Shown piece by piece: positions 31,531 to 42,470 of a stretch of DNA of 64,000 nucleotides (position 1 is its first letter; every line of letters starts with the position of its first letter). The position numbers were made by a program, and so were the translations under genes. This stretch comes from Maratus speciosus (lineage: Eukaryota; Arthropoda; Arachnida; Araneae; Salticidae). The stretch covers positions 512,229,100 through 512,293,099 of the forward strand of contig OZ010792.1 of the NCBI GenBank assembly GCA_963932465.1, in the 5' to 3' direction. The notes beneath the pieces were generated by a model. The model searched no databases, was not told the DNA's origin, and saw nothing but the letters and a program-made list of their open reading frames with translations.

Positions 31531-34500
31531 TTTAAATTTCTCTAATGTTCTAAATCTTACAAAACACGTTGAATTGTGTTGTAAACAGAAATCATTTTTG
31601 GCAATAGGGCCGTGGCCAGAGAAGGGAAAGTGTGGTTCTATTCCTAATTTAAAAAAAAAAAAAAAAAATACTCGCACGGCTTGAGGTTCCGTCAATTAGG
31701 ACTTAAATATATCCCGATTTTTGACAAATGGTCCCCGAAAAAAATATCAATTTCGTTAATGTCTGATGACATTGAATTTTCGGAGAGAACGAGAAAATAT
31801 AAAACAGGTGTGTCTTGCGGTTTATAAACTCAGAATTTTTATAAAAGATTTTTTTTTTTTTTTTTTTTTTTTTGTCTACGATTTTTATGCCATCCAACGT
31901 AAAATTTCATTCTCTTTCATAATCTGTCTTTATTTCTCAATTTCGACAGTTGGAAGCGAAGATAATTAATTTTTTGGTAATTAATTCCAGAATTGCATTT
32001 TTCGCACGGCAGGCTACGTAACACGGAAAGCAAAAAAGATACATTTTTACACTAGGGTTTGATAATCGCAGTACAATTTTTTTAGACTCCGGTACGGTAT
32101 GCTATTTTTTTCTTCCAGCTTATTTTGTGTCCGAAAAAAACGTTACCTTACAGACGCTAGCTGTAAAACAAAGCATTACGATTAAATACTCTTTAGCAAT
32201 TTTTTAAACTTCTAAGCATCGCACATTTTCACTTTTTATACCGTCGTATTGGAAAAAAAAAGTTCTTTTAAATGCATTTTGTTTGAAAACTGTATCTCCA
32301 TTTATTTTTGAAACATTAATTTTTTTGTAGTTTTTGGAGCCATTTGCTTAATATTGGCAACGGAAGTACTCTATTTCTGTAGAAAGTAAAGGAAAAATAG
32401 TTAGTTTAAAAGTAGTAATTATATATTTTTGTTGCCATTTTCTCGTAACAACCGAAAGAAAATGTAATTAAAATACGTGCTATTTTGAAAAAAATATAAA
32501 CGAATGATTTCTGTTAAAACAATGGAGCTGTTATGTACTATATTTAAATGTAAGTATCTGTGAATCATTAGATAGCCGGTTTTTTTTTTTTCGATTTTCT
32601 TGAATGACGGAATCTTTTTGCTGCATTTGTGCATTATTTTGCGATAGTGATGTGCTATGTATGCTTTACTGTAGACGTTTAAGAGTAGATCGTAAATGTG
32701 GAATTCTTAAGCGGATGCGAATGACGTCATTTTACATAAAATAAAACGAGTGCTTTAAGTCTTAAAATTGAAGTATGTTTTGTACTGCAGTAGAGACCCG
32801 CTTAACCGAATTATTTTCTTCTGGTGGGCTGGTGGCTTCTATTATTATGAAACAGCCATTATAAATGAAGTGTTAGGTGAAGATGAAAGAGCAGCCGTAA
32901 AAAAAAATTATGGCCACCCCCCCCCCCTTAACACCCATTAACCGCTCATTTTAACCCCCTTTCTGACCAGAAAATTATCATAATAATAGAAGCCGTCAGT
33001 CCATCAGAAGAAAATGAAGTAATGGAAATGCCGGGGGCGACACTAAATTCTGAAAAAGCAGAATTCCTGTGTCTAGTTTAACTTTTGATTTTACTAATTT
33101 CGTTCTTTCGCATCTGAATGTTATTTTGTGCGCTGATTCATAAAATCTAAATTTTTAAAAAATCGGACCACAATTTTCCGATTTATGAAAAAATCGATTT
33201 TTAAACTTATAAAAGAGATGCTTTTTCGCACAGACAATTGATGGGAATTTCTTCAAATTGAAAACTGAAGAACCGATCGCTTTTAAACTTTGGCATAGTT
33301 TATAACACATAATAAGCACTTTATAAATTTAAGGTAAGTTTAATTTTTGTTGAGGGGAGGAGGGGGGCAAACGAGGGCTCCGTCGAAAACCGCCTCCTCC
33401 CTCGAGTAGTATACCTACTGATAGGCTGTTTAACGGAGTTTCGTTCAGATACAGTTTTGTTATGAATAGAGTGCGTTCCCTAGTGGTGAAATGTGAAACT
33501 AACAGAACGCGATTTTGCGAAAATTAGGAAACCTAACACGGCGATCTGTTTTAAACTTTAAGATAGTTTATAATACATGATTTAAAAAAATTATCAAAAA
33601 GAATGACTCGTCACATTTCGGTGGGGGAAGAGGGTCGCAGACAAAATTAGGAAATATAACAAGGCGATCTGTTTGAAACTTTAAGATACTTTAGGGAGGG
33701 TTTACCATAATTTAGAACGGGTTCCATGGCAATAAATGTACTAGGCGTTTTGAAAGGAATATTAAGCGAAACCCTCTGGGTCGATCTGTGATCACACTTA
33801 CCCATTTGTTTCCTATATGAAGACACGTGGGGCATTTTCCCAGATACCGCAGATTTAAACGGCCCGAAAATTTCTCATGTTTCATATGAATAAGGAACTA
33901 ATTCTGGAGGGAGCTGTATCCCCATTAGCCCTATTCCAGCTATTTAGTTATACTGTTGTACCACTGTGCACTATAGTCCAACTTTTTATCGCAGGCGCTT
34001 GTCCTTCACACTCGTCCTTCGCCAACTGACATGAAAATCACGTTTCCTACCGCCCCTTCCGTCACTTTCTTTAAGCCCTGAGAAAATAGGTGACTTTTAA
34101 AAACTAAAATACAGAACAGAGATAAGGAGTCTCTTCCACCCTCTCTCGCAGTACACGAACTTCCCGCCCTCATCTCGAGTCACAAACGTTTCGGTACAGG
34201 AATGCTTGCATTTCGAATCACCTTCACCATTATAGATAATCTTATTTTATGGAGACTAATTTAAAAAAACAACTGTTTAACAATTATCAATAAAAACAAA
34301 TTCAATTCTAAAATCCTATATATTATTGTATATCTTAAATGTGAATACAAGAACTAAAAAAAAGGTGCGAAATTTCGATTTTTAACACTCATTTAATACG
34401 AAATAATCATTCATATAGTTTTTAGTTTTTTTCTTCGCTATTTTGCGACCGTTGTCTTTTTTCCGAAACTAGTGGATGATTTTCACTTATCGCAGATATC

Positions 34501-34636
34501 TATTATTTGTTTTCTCTGTTTTAAAATATCATAATCGCCGTTAAAAAAAACCCCAAAAATCATTTACAAAATTTTTTGTAACGGTTTTGGACAGCATGAT
34601 GCAAAATATAAACCACATTATTGAATAATTACATTT
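31531..34636. other. Non-coding stretch with a small foldback and a repeated 50-bp phrase
   Basis: At about 32805-33025 an inverted repeat (TTCTTCTGGTGGGCTGG and GCTTCTATTATTATGA against their complements) forms a foldback of about 220 bp. Between 33255 and 33690 the phrase GGCGATCTGTTTTAAACTTT is reused about three times in diverged form. The block at 33960-34200 is GC-richer than its surroundings but shows no frame or splice signals I could support. Poly(A) and poly(T) tracts occur at about 31651 and 31850. Confidence 0.45.
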
Positions 34637-34773
34637 CTAAGGGAACCTAACTCACATTTACGCAAGGTTAAAAAAGAACCACCTATAACTATTAGGCTGA
34701 CGAGCACGTTTTGGATCAAACACACACCTTCCGTCTACCAGCTTCGATAGAAGAACATCTCGGATATTGGTGG
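34637..34773 (-). mobile_element. tRNA-derived SINE, diverged 5' part
   Basis: This copy shares CTAAGGGAACCTAAC, CCGTCTACCAGC and the tRNA-like head with the two other copies but is much more diverged and lacks the 3' tail. It ends close to the MITE at 34780. Confidence 0.6.
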
Positions 34774-34779
34774 AACCCA

Positions 34780-34981
34780 CACTGTTAAAAATTTGCAACA
34801 TTCTGGAAGGTCATTTGACAGTTTTTTTCCGAAAACGGTTACACAACCGTAATTTTAAAACTATTCTGACCATATTATTGGCCATTTTATGGTCAGAATA
34901 TAGTTAAATTATGGTTATGAAACCGTTTTTTCAAAAAACGGTCAAATGACCTGCCAGAATGCTGCAAAATTTTTAACAGTG
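34780..34981. mobile_element. 202-bp hairpin MITE with CACTG termini
   Basis: The element starts CACTGTTAAAAATTTGCAAC and ends with its complement; arms continue through CATTCTGGAAGGTCATTTGA and CCGAAAACGGTT. Centre near 34880 contains GGCCATTTTATGGTCAG. CACTG ends suggest a CMC (Chapaev/CACTA) relative, but no target duplication was verified. The arms pair over most of their length, so this is probably the youngest hairpin element in the window. Confidence 0.8.
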
Positions 34982-35482
34982 CATTCAGTCGTTAGAAAAA
35001 GTCGCAAAATTCTAAGTCGGGAAAAAAAACTCAAGATTTATAAAATGGTCGAGAAAAGAAAAACCCGCAAAACTTGACAATCGGTAGAAGGTTAAAATAA
35101 CAAAGTACAATATTTTAAATCAAAATTTTGCTCACAAAAAAGGGGTGGAGGCGTGGAATAAATAGAATTATTCTAAGGATTGCATGCTTATTTAAGTGCA
35201 TGAGTTAAATTTTCACTAGGTAAATGTTCACAACAATTTTATATATGTAAGAATATAAATAACTGCTTGAATAGGTCAGAAATTAGTCAGTTTTGAATTT
35301 GATAGAGCCTTAAGTGTCGTGTCTAATGACACGACTATTTTAGGCGACTATTTTAGGCAACATAATGCTAAATTCGTACGATTATTTTAAAGAAATTTAA
35401 AGAAATAGTGGTTCAATGATAATAATTATCTAAGAGATTAAAATGTTGGAGGATTACAGAAATTTTCAAAACAAGAAACTTA
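34982..35482. other. AT-rich stretch, nothing recognised
   Basis: No gene or repeat unit is supportable. Confidence 0.5.
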
Positions 35483-36241
35483 CACTCTAAAATTGGAAAG
35501 AGTGAAAAGTTCACTCTTTGAAAGCAAGCACAAGGGATAAGATTGGAGTAAAATATTTTAGTATATTTCTGTCAGTCATCTAATTTAATTCATATGTAAA
35601 ACTTTGATTGAATTTTTCCTTAAAAGTTCAATTATAGTGTTGCAAACTACGAATTAAATAAATGTTGCCAGTAAAGTATTTTATTGAAATATTTACTATG
35701 CTTGCATCTATTTTCATTGCATGCTCTAAAAGGTATGATTCTTTTAAAATCCCCAAAAAAGCAACATAAAAAAAATTGAACATTCTCCATACTAAATGAA
35801 CATTCACTAGTATGAAAGAGTGACAATTCACTCCACCAGGGTTGAAAAAACACACTCCTTTAGTTGGTTGTGTTTATGACAGCCAATTAACAACACAAGG
35901 GATATAGGTCCTAAGCGGTGGGGGGGGGTGCCCTCCGGGTGCCCTCCGTGAAGATCTTTCTAAGGGAACCTAACCCGTATTTACGCTTGGAAAACCAAGG
36001 TTCGAAGAAAACCCCGAAAACTCCTAACGATTAAGCCGACGGTCCCGATTGGGATCGAACCTAGCCCCTCCCGTCTGCCAACTTTGAGAGCAGAACTTCT
36101 CGGCCACTCGCACTCCTTTAGGAACAGTGAATAGTCACTCCTCCGAAAGAGTGATTATTCACCCCTGTTTAGAGAGAATATTCACATTCACGGACTGAGT
36201 ATTCTTTCAGAGAGTCAAAAATTTCACTTTTACTTAGAGTG
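35483..36241. mobile_element. Inverted-repeat element (CACTCTAA ends) interrupted by a SINE
   Basis: The left end CACTCTAAAATTGGAAAGAG and the inverted right end CACTCTAAGTAAAAGTGAAA are related, and ACTCTTTGAAAG or a close variant follows on both sides. The phrase GAGTGA..TTCACTC recurs through the interior. The right limit is uncertain because a second AGTCACTCTAAAGAGG follows. The SINE at 35864-36110 lies inside it, flanked by a copied piece of this element. Confidence 0.55.
35864..36110 (-). mobile_element. tRNA-derived SINE with 11-bp target duplication
   Basis: CACTCCTTTAG occurs at 35853-35863 and 36111-36121, a target-site duplication flanking a 247-bp insert. Read on the minus strand the head is GAGTGGCCGAGAAGTTCTG (A-box-like) and GGTTCGATCCC (B box), a tRNA Ser/Leu-like internal Pol III promoter. 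The body includes GGTTAGGTTCCCTTAGAAAG. The 3' tail is GTTAATTGGCTGTCATAAAC. No poly(A) is present. It inserted in an older CACTCTAA element. A tRNA gene is excluded because the tRNA body does not fold as a complete cloverleaf and the same tail recurs in another copy. Confidence 0.85.
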
Positions 36242-37199
36242 AACAGTCACTCTAAAGAGGGACATAACTGGATGTAACAAAAGCACCACTATAGGCAACT
36301 TTCTTACATATAATTACCGGGCGCGACTGTGGAGGAAAGAGAAAATTAAAAAAAAAAAAAATCTGTTGCATTTTTTATTTTGCAGTAAAAATAAAATATT
36401 GATTTCTGTAAATTCTCCACGTCACAGCACGTAGCTAATCTTAAACATTACAAGAATGTTTTCATTTATGCACTCTAAAAAATAAATATGCGAATTTACA
36501 CATAAAATCAGGTAAATCGATGATACAAAAACGATTTGTCTATATATGTAAAGTGGTGCGTAAATTGACAAAATGCACGCCTAATGTGTAAATTTCAAAA
36601 TAAGCGTTTGAATGTGTAATTTGCTTATGACACTAAATGTGTAAAAAAAATTTATCACTCTTGAAATACACACTTGAATGTGTAAATGGACAGGATCGAC
36701 TCAAAGACAAAACATTCCTAGTAATTAAAGATACAAAAACAGCAAATTAGTTATTTTATAAGTTAGTAATAACATTATTTAATATTTTGTGATAATTATG
36801 TAAGCCTATATTAAGTATGGCAAATATTTACATTTATTAAAATGATTAATAACTGCATTTAATATTAAATTGTTAATGCCTTTTAAATTAATCAATTAAT
36901 TATCAAACAATTAATTTTCCAATTAGAACATTAAACATTTTATGTTTTGATTAATAAACTTATAATTAATGTAATTACATAAATAATAAAAACTGCAAAT
37001 AAGTAATTTCATCAGTTAACACAGATAACAAATCAATCAATTATCATGGCAAGATTTTTTGCATTTCAACTTCTAAAAATTACTGTTAATACCACAAATC
37101 AAAACTTAAAGCATGTATGTGCATGCTAATCAGATTAAATACAACCATTAATTTGCCACAATGCGATTCCTATATTATTTAAACTCTACCCCTCGTTAT
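36242..37199. other. AT-rich stretch with AATGTGTAA-type repeats
   Basis: At about 36473-36690 a CACTCTAAAAAATAAATATG start is followed by several AATGTGTAAAT phrases and TTACACAT complements, suggesting another small inverted-repeat element whose limits are unclear. The remainder is AT-rich with no gene. Confidence 0.45.
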
Positions 37200-39110
37200 C
37201 GCAAGACCAGGGTCTCAACTGGTGAAGGTCAAGGAAAGGCAAGCGTCTCTGTTAGCGAAAACAAGAATAATATGGGACTTAAAGAGTATGTTGTAGTTGA
37301 ATGCTAGGAGGAAAAATTGCAAATTTCTCTCAAGCAGAAAGGTTAACAAATCAGAACTTTTTCTTTTTCATTTTCGACATTTTTTGAAGGGAGGAGCATG
37401 TAACCCCAACAGTCTCCTTCCCCATTTTTGAGTATGCTGTAGTGTCAAAGTGGACTTATAAGGACTAACGAGAATTGCTGATCCTCTGCATAACAGAAAA
37501 CTAAATTACAAATTTATCTATCAAACAAAACAAAACAAAAAAATCAGCACCTTTTTCATTTTATTTTCGGCTATTTAGAGAGGAGAGCTGTAACCCATTA
37601 GTCCCTAAAAACCTCTTTGGGCAACTGTGCACTGATAAGATTTAAGAGAAGAGGGTGGCTGTTCCGTTGAATGATAGGCGGAAAAAAATTACCCATGTCT
37701 CTCATCTCAAACAGAAAGAAAACAAATCAGCACATTTTTCATTTCATTTTCCACTATTTCGAAAGAGGGCTTGTAACCCCATCAGACCCATTCCCCTCGT
37801 TGGGTATACTGTGGTATAACTGTGCTCTGATATGGACTAATCAGAATGGCTAGTTTGTTGTATTGCAGAAAACAAAGTTACAAACTTACCTCAAACAAAA
37901 AGAAAAAAGAGCGTTTTTTATATCATTTTCGACTGTTTTGGGAGGAGGCTGTTACTCCATTAGCCCCTTTCACTTCTTTGGATATAATGTGATGTGATTT
38001 TGTACTAATATGGAACTGAACTGAAGAGAGCGGTTAGTTTGTTGAATGATAAGGGGGGAAACATCTCAAACAGAAAGAAAAAAAGCACTATTTTTTCATT
38101 TCATTTTCACTATTTAGGGAGGAAGGGTCTGTAACCCCATCACCCCCCTCCCCTTCTTTCGGTATGCTGTGATGTCAATGTGGACTAATATGGAACTAAC
38201 GAGAATTACTAATTCGTTGTATGATAGAAGAAAAAATTTTAGATTTATCTAAAAAAGCAAGAATTTCAGAAAACAAAATTACAAATCTATTTCAAACAAA
38301 AAGAAAAAAATCAGCATTTTTTTCATTTTATTGTCGGCTATTTTGAGAGGGGGCTATAACCTCATTAGCCCCTTTCACATCTTTGAGTATAATGTGATGT
38401 CACTGTGCACTAATATGAAACTAAAGGGTAGAGAGCAGCTAGTCTGCTGATTGATAGGGGAGAAAATGCAAATTTATTTCAAACAACAACAACAACAAAA
38501 AAACAGCACTTTTTACATTTCATTTTTGATTATTTTGATGGGGCAGCAATTCTATTAGCCACCCTTCTACCTTTTTGGGTATAATGTAGTGTCACTGTGC
38601 ACCAATTTGGAACTAAAGGGAAGGGAGAGACTTGTCTGTTGAATGAAAGGGGATAAAATACAAATTTATCTCAAACAAAGAAAAAAAAATCAGCATTTTT
38701 TTCATTTCATTTTAGACTATTTCGAAAGGAGGGGGCTATAATTCCATCAGCCCCCTCCCCATCTTTGGGTATGCTGTGATGTCAATGTGGAGTAATATGG
38801 GGTTAACGAGAGAATGGCTATTTCGCTGTATGAAAGAAGGAAAAAATTTCCAATTTATCTAAATAAGTAAGGAAGAAACACTTTTTAAATTTAATTTTCG
38901 ACTATTTTGGGAGGAGAGGGACTGTAACCCCATCATCCCCCTTTCTCTTCATTGGTGACAATGTGGACTAAAATGTATCTAATGAGAATGGCTAGTCCAC
39001 TGTATGACAGAAAAAAGTTAATTTGTTTTCCAAAAAAGAAGCAGCAAAAAAATCCGCCCTTTTTTCATATCACTTTCGAAAATTTCGGGGGGGGGGGGTC
39101 GCTGCAGTCC
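37200..39110. repeat. Degenerate tandem repeat, about 188-bp unit, ten copies
   Basis: Each unit contains TTTTTCATTTCATTTTCGAC, a GGAGGGCTGTAACCCCAT-like segment, TTTGGGTATGCTGTGATGTC, TGTGCACTAATATGGAACTA, TTGTTGAATGATAGGGGG and CAAATTTATCTCAAACAAA. The first motif falls near 37368, 37551, 37735, 37915, 38093, 38320, 38509, 38697, 38882 and 39060. Copies are diverged with many small indels, so the array is old. Open frames crossing it (for example 38952-39338) are repeat translations. Confidence 0.85.
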
Positions 39111-39647
39111 CACCAGCCCTTTTCCTTGGATATGCCCATTGGATATCACAACAAAGATAGTCACAATTTTAAGAAAATATCTAGTGGAAAAACAAATAGG
39201 AAACTAATAGGAAAATTGATGATAAAGGTTTGCAAACTTCACCTTTGTTTATCTATGTATGTCATAAAATGTCTAAAAGAACCCCCCTCCCTCCCTTACG
39301 CATTGATCATCATAAGTTGTTTTAACTTGCCTCGTTAAGAGGAAAACTTCAATTATTTCACTTGAAAACAATGTACTACTATGTTTACAGAATAAAATTG
39401 TAATCATTATTTTTTTTTATGAGGTACCTCATTCTGTTTTTTTTTTGGGGGGGGGCGGGGGGGGGACATGAGCTAAGGAGAGGAAACGCTCTTCCTTAAT
39501 ATTTGAAAGTATTTTTGGTGAAGGAGAATATTGGTAACTTTTGGCTAATTTTATTCATTTTGACACCCTAATTCCTGCCATGGTGAACCCGATCAAATGA
39601 GGTGGCTCTGCATGCGTATGCATTAGTCAGGCTCATAACGATAATTC
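39111..39647. other. Non-coding stretch with G-rich run
   Basis: A G-rich tract at about 39447-39468 follows a T run. No gene or repeat unit is supportable. Confidence 0.5.
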
Positions 39648-40010
39648 TTCAGGCTCCTGTCCCTGCCGGCGAAGACACTTAGGAGCTAATGCTAATCCTA
39701 TGGGGAGGGATTTTTCTAATATCTCGTTTGCATTTCGACATTTTTATTATTATTTATTATTTTTTTTTGCATTGAATAGCCGAGGTCCGTCTCTACATTG
39801 ATTTTGGTCGCAGGTATTTTCTATAAAGTTACTTTCACTTTCGAAACCGGTTCTGAAAAAAAAAGCGTCATTCTAAGAAATATCTGCAATCAAAATCGAA
39901 AAAGTAAAAAAGGTGTGATGTAGAGATAGACCTCGGCTATACAATGCAAAAAAAAAAAAAAAAAAAAAAAAGCTCATGAGTGTCTTCGCCGGCAGGGACA
40001 AGAGCCTTAA
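39648..40010. mobile_element. TTAA-bounded palindromic MITE, copy 2 with different outer arms
   Basis: The right boundary is TTAA (40007-40010); the left is TTCA (39648-39651), probably a mutated TTAA. Outer arms are AGGCTCCTGTCCCTGCCGGC and its complement, extended by GAAGACACT. Inside, the core matches 483-900: GCTAATCCTATGGGGA, ATCTCGTTTGCATTTC, GCATTGAATAGCCGAGGTC, TCTCTACAT and CTTTCGAAACCGGTTCTGAA at the centre. The right arm holds a poly(A) tract near 39950. The outer 35 bp of each arm do not match copy 1, so the ends have been exchanged while the core stayed. Confidence 0.75.
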
Positions 40011-40404
40011 GAACTATTTTCTAAAGCCATGAATATTATCAGCAGAATTTATAAACTTGCAATAAAAATGAGTATGGCTAATATTAAAAACGAATATAAT
40101 ACATAAAAATGCACTTTTAGTTATGTAAGTATCGCTTATAAACAGTAATGAAATCTAATTACTGTCTAATGCTTTAAATGAGTTACTTGTAACATCTTTT
40201 AGTGTATCCTTGTAAAATATTCATAAATACTAGACACTCTACATTTTACAGAAAGCATGTTGTAGTACACCTCAGCAACGGGATGTGATTAAAGCACTGC
40301 CCAACTGGACGTTGCCCTATGGTCTCTGACATTCGGGGATCTGAAATTTAGTATGTAACGTTAATAAAGCTGATACTTTAAATCTGTTTTATTCTAATGT
40401 TAAT
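40011..40404. other. AT-rich stretch, nothing recognised
   Basis: No gene or repeat unit is supportable. Confidence 0.5.
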
Positions 40405-40625
40405 CTAACTAATCAGGGAAGCGCCTTATCAGAATGAACCTATTTACAAAATTTGCAGCAAATCAGATAATTCTGCATAAAAAATACATTTATCTAAATT
40501 AAGGGGGTGATTATCCCCCTCCCTCCTTTATACTTAACCAATGAATCCCCAAAACTAATCTGGGAAGCGCCTTATCAGAATGAACCTTTTTACAAAATTT
40601 GAAGCAAATCGGATATTTATATCAA
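40405..40625. repeat. Two dispersed copies of the 15-kb tandem repeat
   Basis: Two units of the 150-bp repeat seen at 15020-16070, recognisable by TAATCAGGGAAGCGCCTTAT, CAAATCGGATA and CATTTATCTAAATTAAGG. They are followed by ACGTACATACATACAG, a kind of tail often seen behind non-LTR-derived repeats. Confidence 0.85.
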
Positions 40626-41204
40626 GAGTTATCTCTTTACGTCCATACGTACATACATACAGAAAATGCGGGCACATTAGCTCTCAGGCTTTGATAGCCT
40701 GTGATCTAAAAACGAAAGGAAATTCGTCAACAGCCTTCCACAGTCTGAGCATTCCCTCCTCAATATATATATATTTGGCATTTTTCCTCATCTGGTGTTT
40801 TTCACCACTGTTCTTTTATTTTGATACAAAGACTTACGAAAGGGCTTCATTATGAAACCTTGGAGAAAAATTATTTTAGATATGTGTGCTTTAAATTGCG
40901 TCGATTTTTTACATATCATAGACCGAAACTTTCTGTCACGTTTTTAGACTAATTTTTAAATATAAAAGCATGCTACTTGTGGACATAGTTATGACAGTAA
41001 TTTGTAATAGATCAGTTTATCATTTTTCCACAAATGAATCACTTCTTTAGTTACAAATGATTGTAGTCTTCGGACGACACTTTTTCCTTTTCTGTATTGT
41101 CGTCTACGAAAATCGGTCAAAGACGAGATCAAATTAAATCCTACATTTTATGCAGCAAAATGTGCATAAGAACGCATTTTACCTAAAAAAGATTATTCTT
41201 CATT

Positions 41205-41605
41205 TATATACTACTAGCAGGCTTTGCCCGTTACGCTGATCAGTTTCGCCATACTAACTTTGAAACAAATGAAAAATTTCTGTGAACTTGACCATGTGCT
41301 TTAAAGTAATATGGAACGTTATCTCTCTTTCTTTATTGCTGAAAACGATACGAACGACATTTGGTCATTATATTTTCTAATGTGTTAGGTAAAATTTGTG
41401 CTGTTCAGGACCGACTCCTTTTGTTGATCAGTTATTGTAGGATTTATATAGAATTATACGCAAAATGTTAAAAACTCCCCTAAAAATTACTTAATTAACA
41501 GTGCAAGTCCCATCAAAATCCATTTAGCAGAATTCACGTTACCAACATCCGGAACAAAATTTCCAGTTGCATTATATATATATATATATAGTATATATTA
41601 TAAAT
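41205..41605 (+). mobile_element. Degenerate short non-autonomous retroelement-like sequence
   Basis: It begins CTACTAGCAGGCTTTGCCCG, a start often seen in arthropod non-autonomous elements. It then contains GCAAGTCCCATCAAAATCCA, typical of the region just before their end, and finishes in an (AT)n run at about 41573-41591. No coding region is present. Family assignment is uncertain. The preceding 40626-41204 shows no gene. Confidence 0.4.
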
Positions 41606-41644
41606 CCCAAATATTTCACCAGATGCAATGATTTTCTGTCAAGT

Positions 41645-42275
41645 AAGCTGAGGTTACTCAAAGATGCAATATTTTACCAATTCCTACACACAGGTCTTTT
41701 AGTTACTCGATGAAGCAATCTTTTGCCGTGTGTTACGCAGCAATATAAGTTACTCGATGACATGGTATTTTACCAATTACTATTCACAACTATCTCAATT
41801 ACTCGGTAATGCGATCTTCTGTCGATTTATACACACAGTGATCTAGTAAGTTACTCAAGAGTACTTTTTTCCGATTCCTACACACACTATCTAAGGTACT
41901 CGATAACGCAATCTTCTGCCGTCCGTATCTACCTGCCGCCGTTCTGCCACTACAGCAATTTAAGTTACTCGGCGATACGGTATTTTGCAAATTACCACAC
42001 ACAACTATCTCATTTACTCGATAATGCGATCTTCTGCCCGTTTCTACACAGAATGTAAAAGATACTCGTTGGTACCGTATTTTTCTAATTCCTATACACA
42101 ACTATCTCAGTTACTCGATAATGCGACCTTCTGCCCATCTATAACATAAAGCCATGTAAGTTACTCGATGATAGGGTATTTTACCAATTCTTACACTCGA
42201 CTATTCGTTTACTCGATAATGCGATCTTCTGCTCTTCTGTTCACACACTAAGGAAAGTTACTCGATGATACTGTA
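41645..42275. repeat. Tandem repeat of two alternating ~58-bp monomers
   Basis: Units starting GTTACTCGATAATGCGATCT (continuing TCTGCC) alternate with units starting GTTACTCGATGATACGGTAT (continuing TTTACCAATT). Each is followed by a TACACACA-type spacer and a TATCT or TAAGTT phrase. The period of the pair is about 116 bp and about five pairs are visible. The long minus-strand frame at 41799-42101 is a translation of this array. Confidence 0.85.
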
Positions 42276-42470
42276 TTTTATCTAGTCATAATAGCACTGT
42301 GATAATATAATACAAAGGAAAAGATGAAGTGAGAAGAGGTGGGACTCGCAAGAATTCGGCCAATTGTTTTGTAAAGTTTTTGCATGGTCTGCAGACCTAC
42401 GTCGATTAATGTTTAAAATCGAAATTAAAGGATATAGCAAATATGAACTATATATATAACCGATATGTAT

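Noticed and set aside
36040..36106. tRNA gene on the minus strand
   Set aside because: A and B boxes are present, but the insert has target duplications, a shared non-tRNA body and tail, and two further copies, so it is a SINE head.
38952..39338. 128-residue plus-strand protein
   Set aside because: It spans the edge of the 188-bp repeat array and homopolymer runs, with no domain features.
41799..42101. 100-residue minus-strand protein
   Set aside because: It is a translation of the alternating 58-bp tandem repeat.
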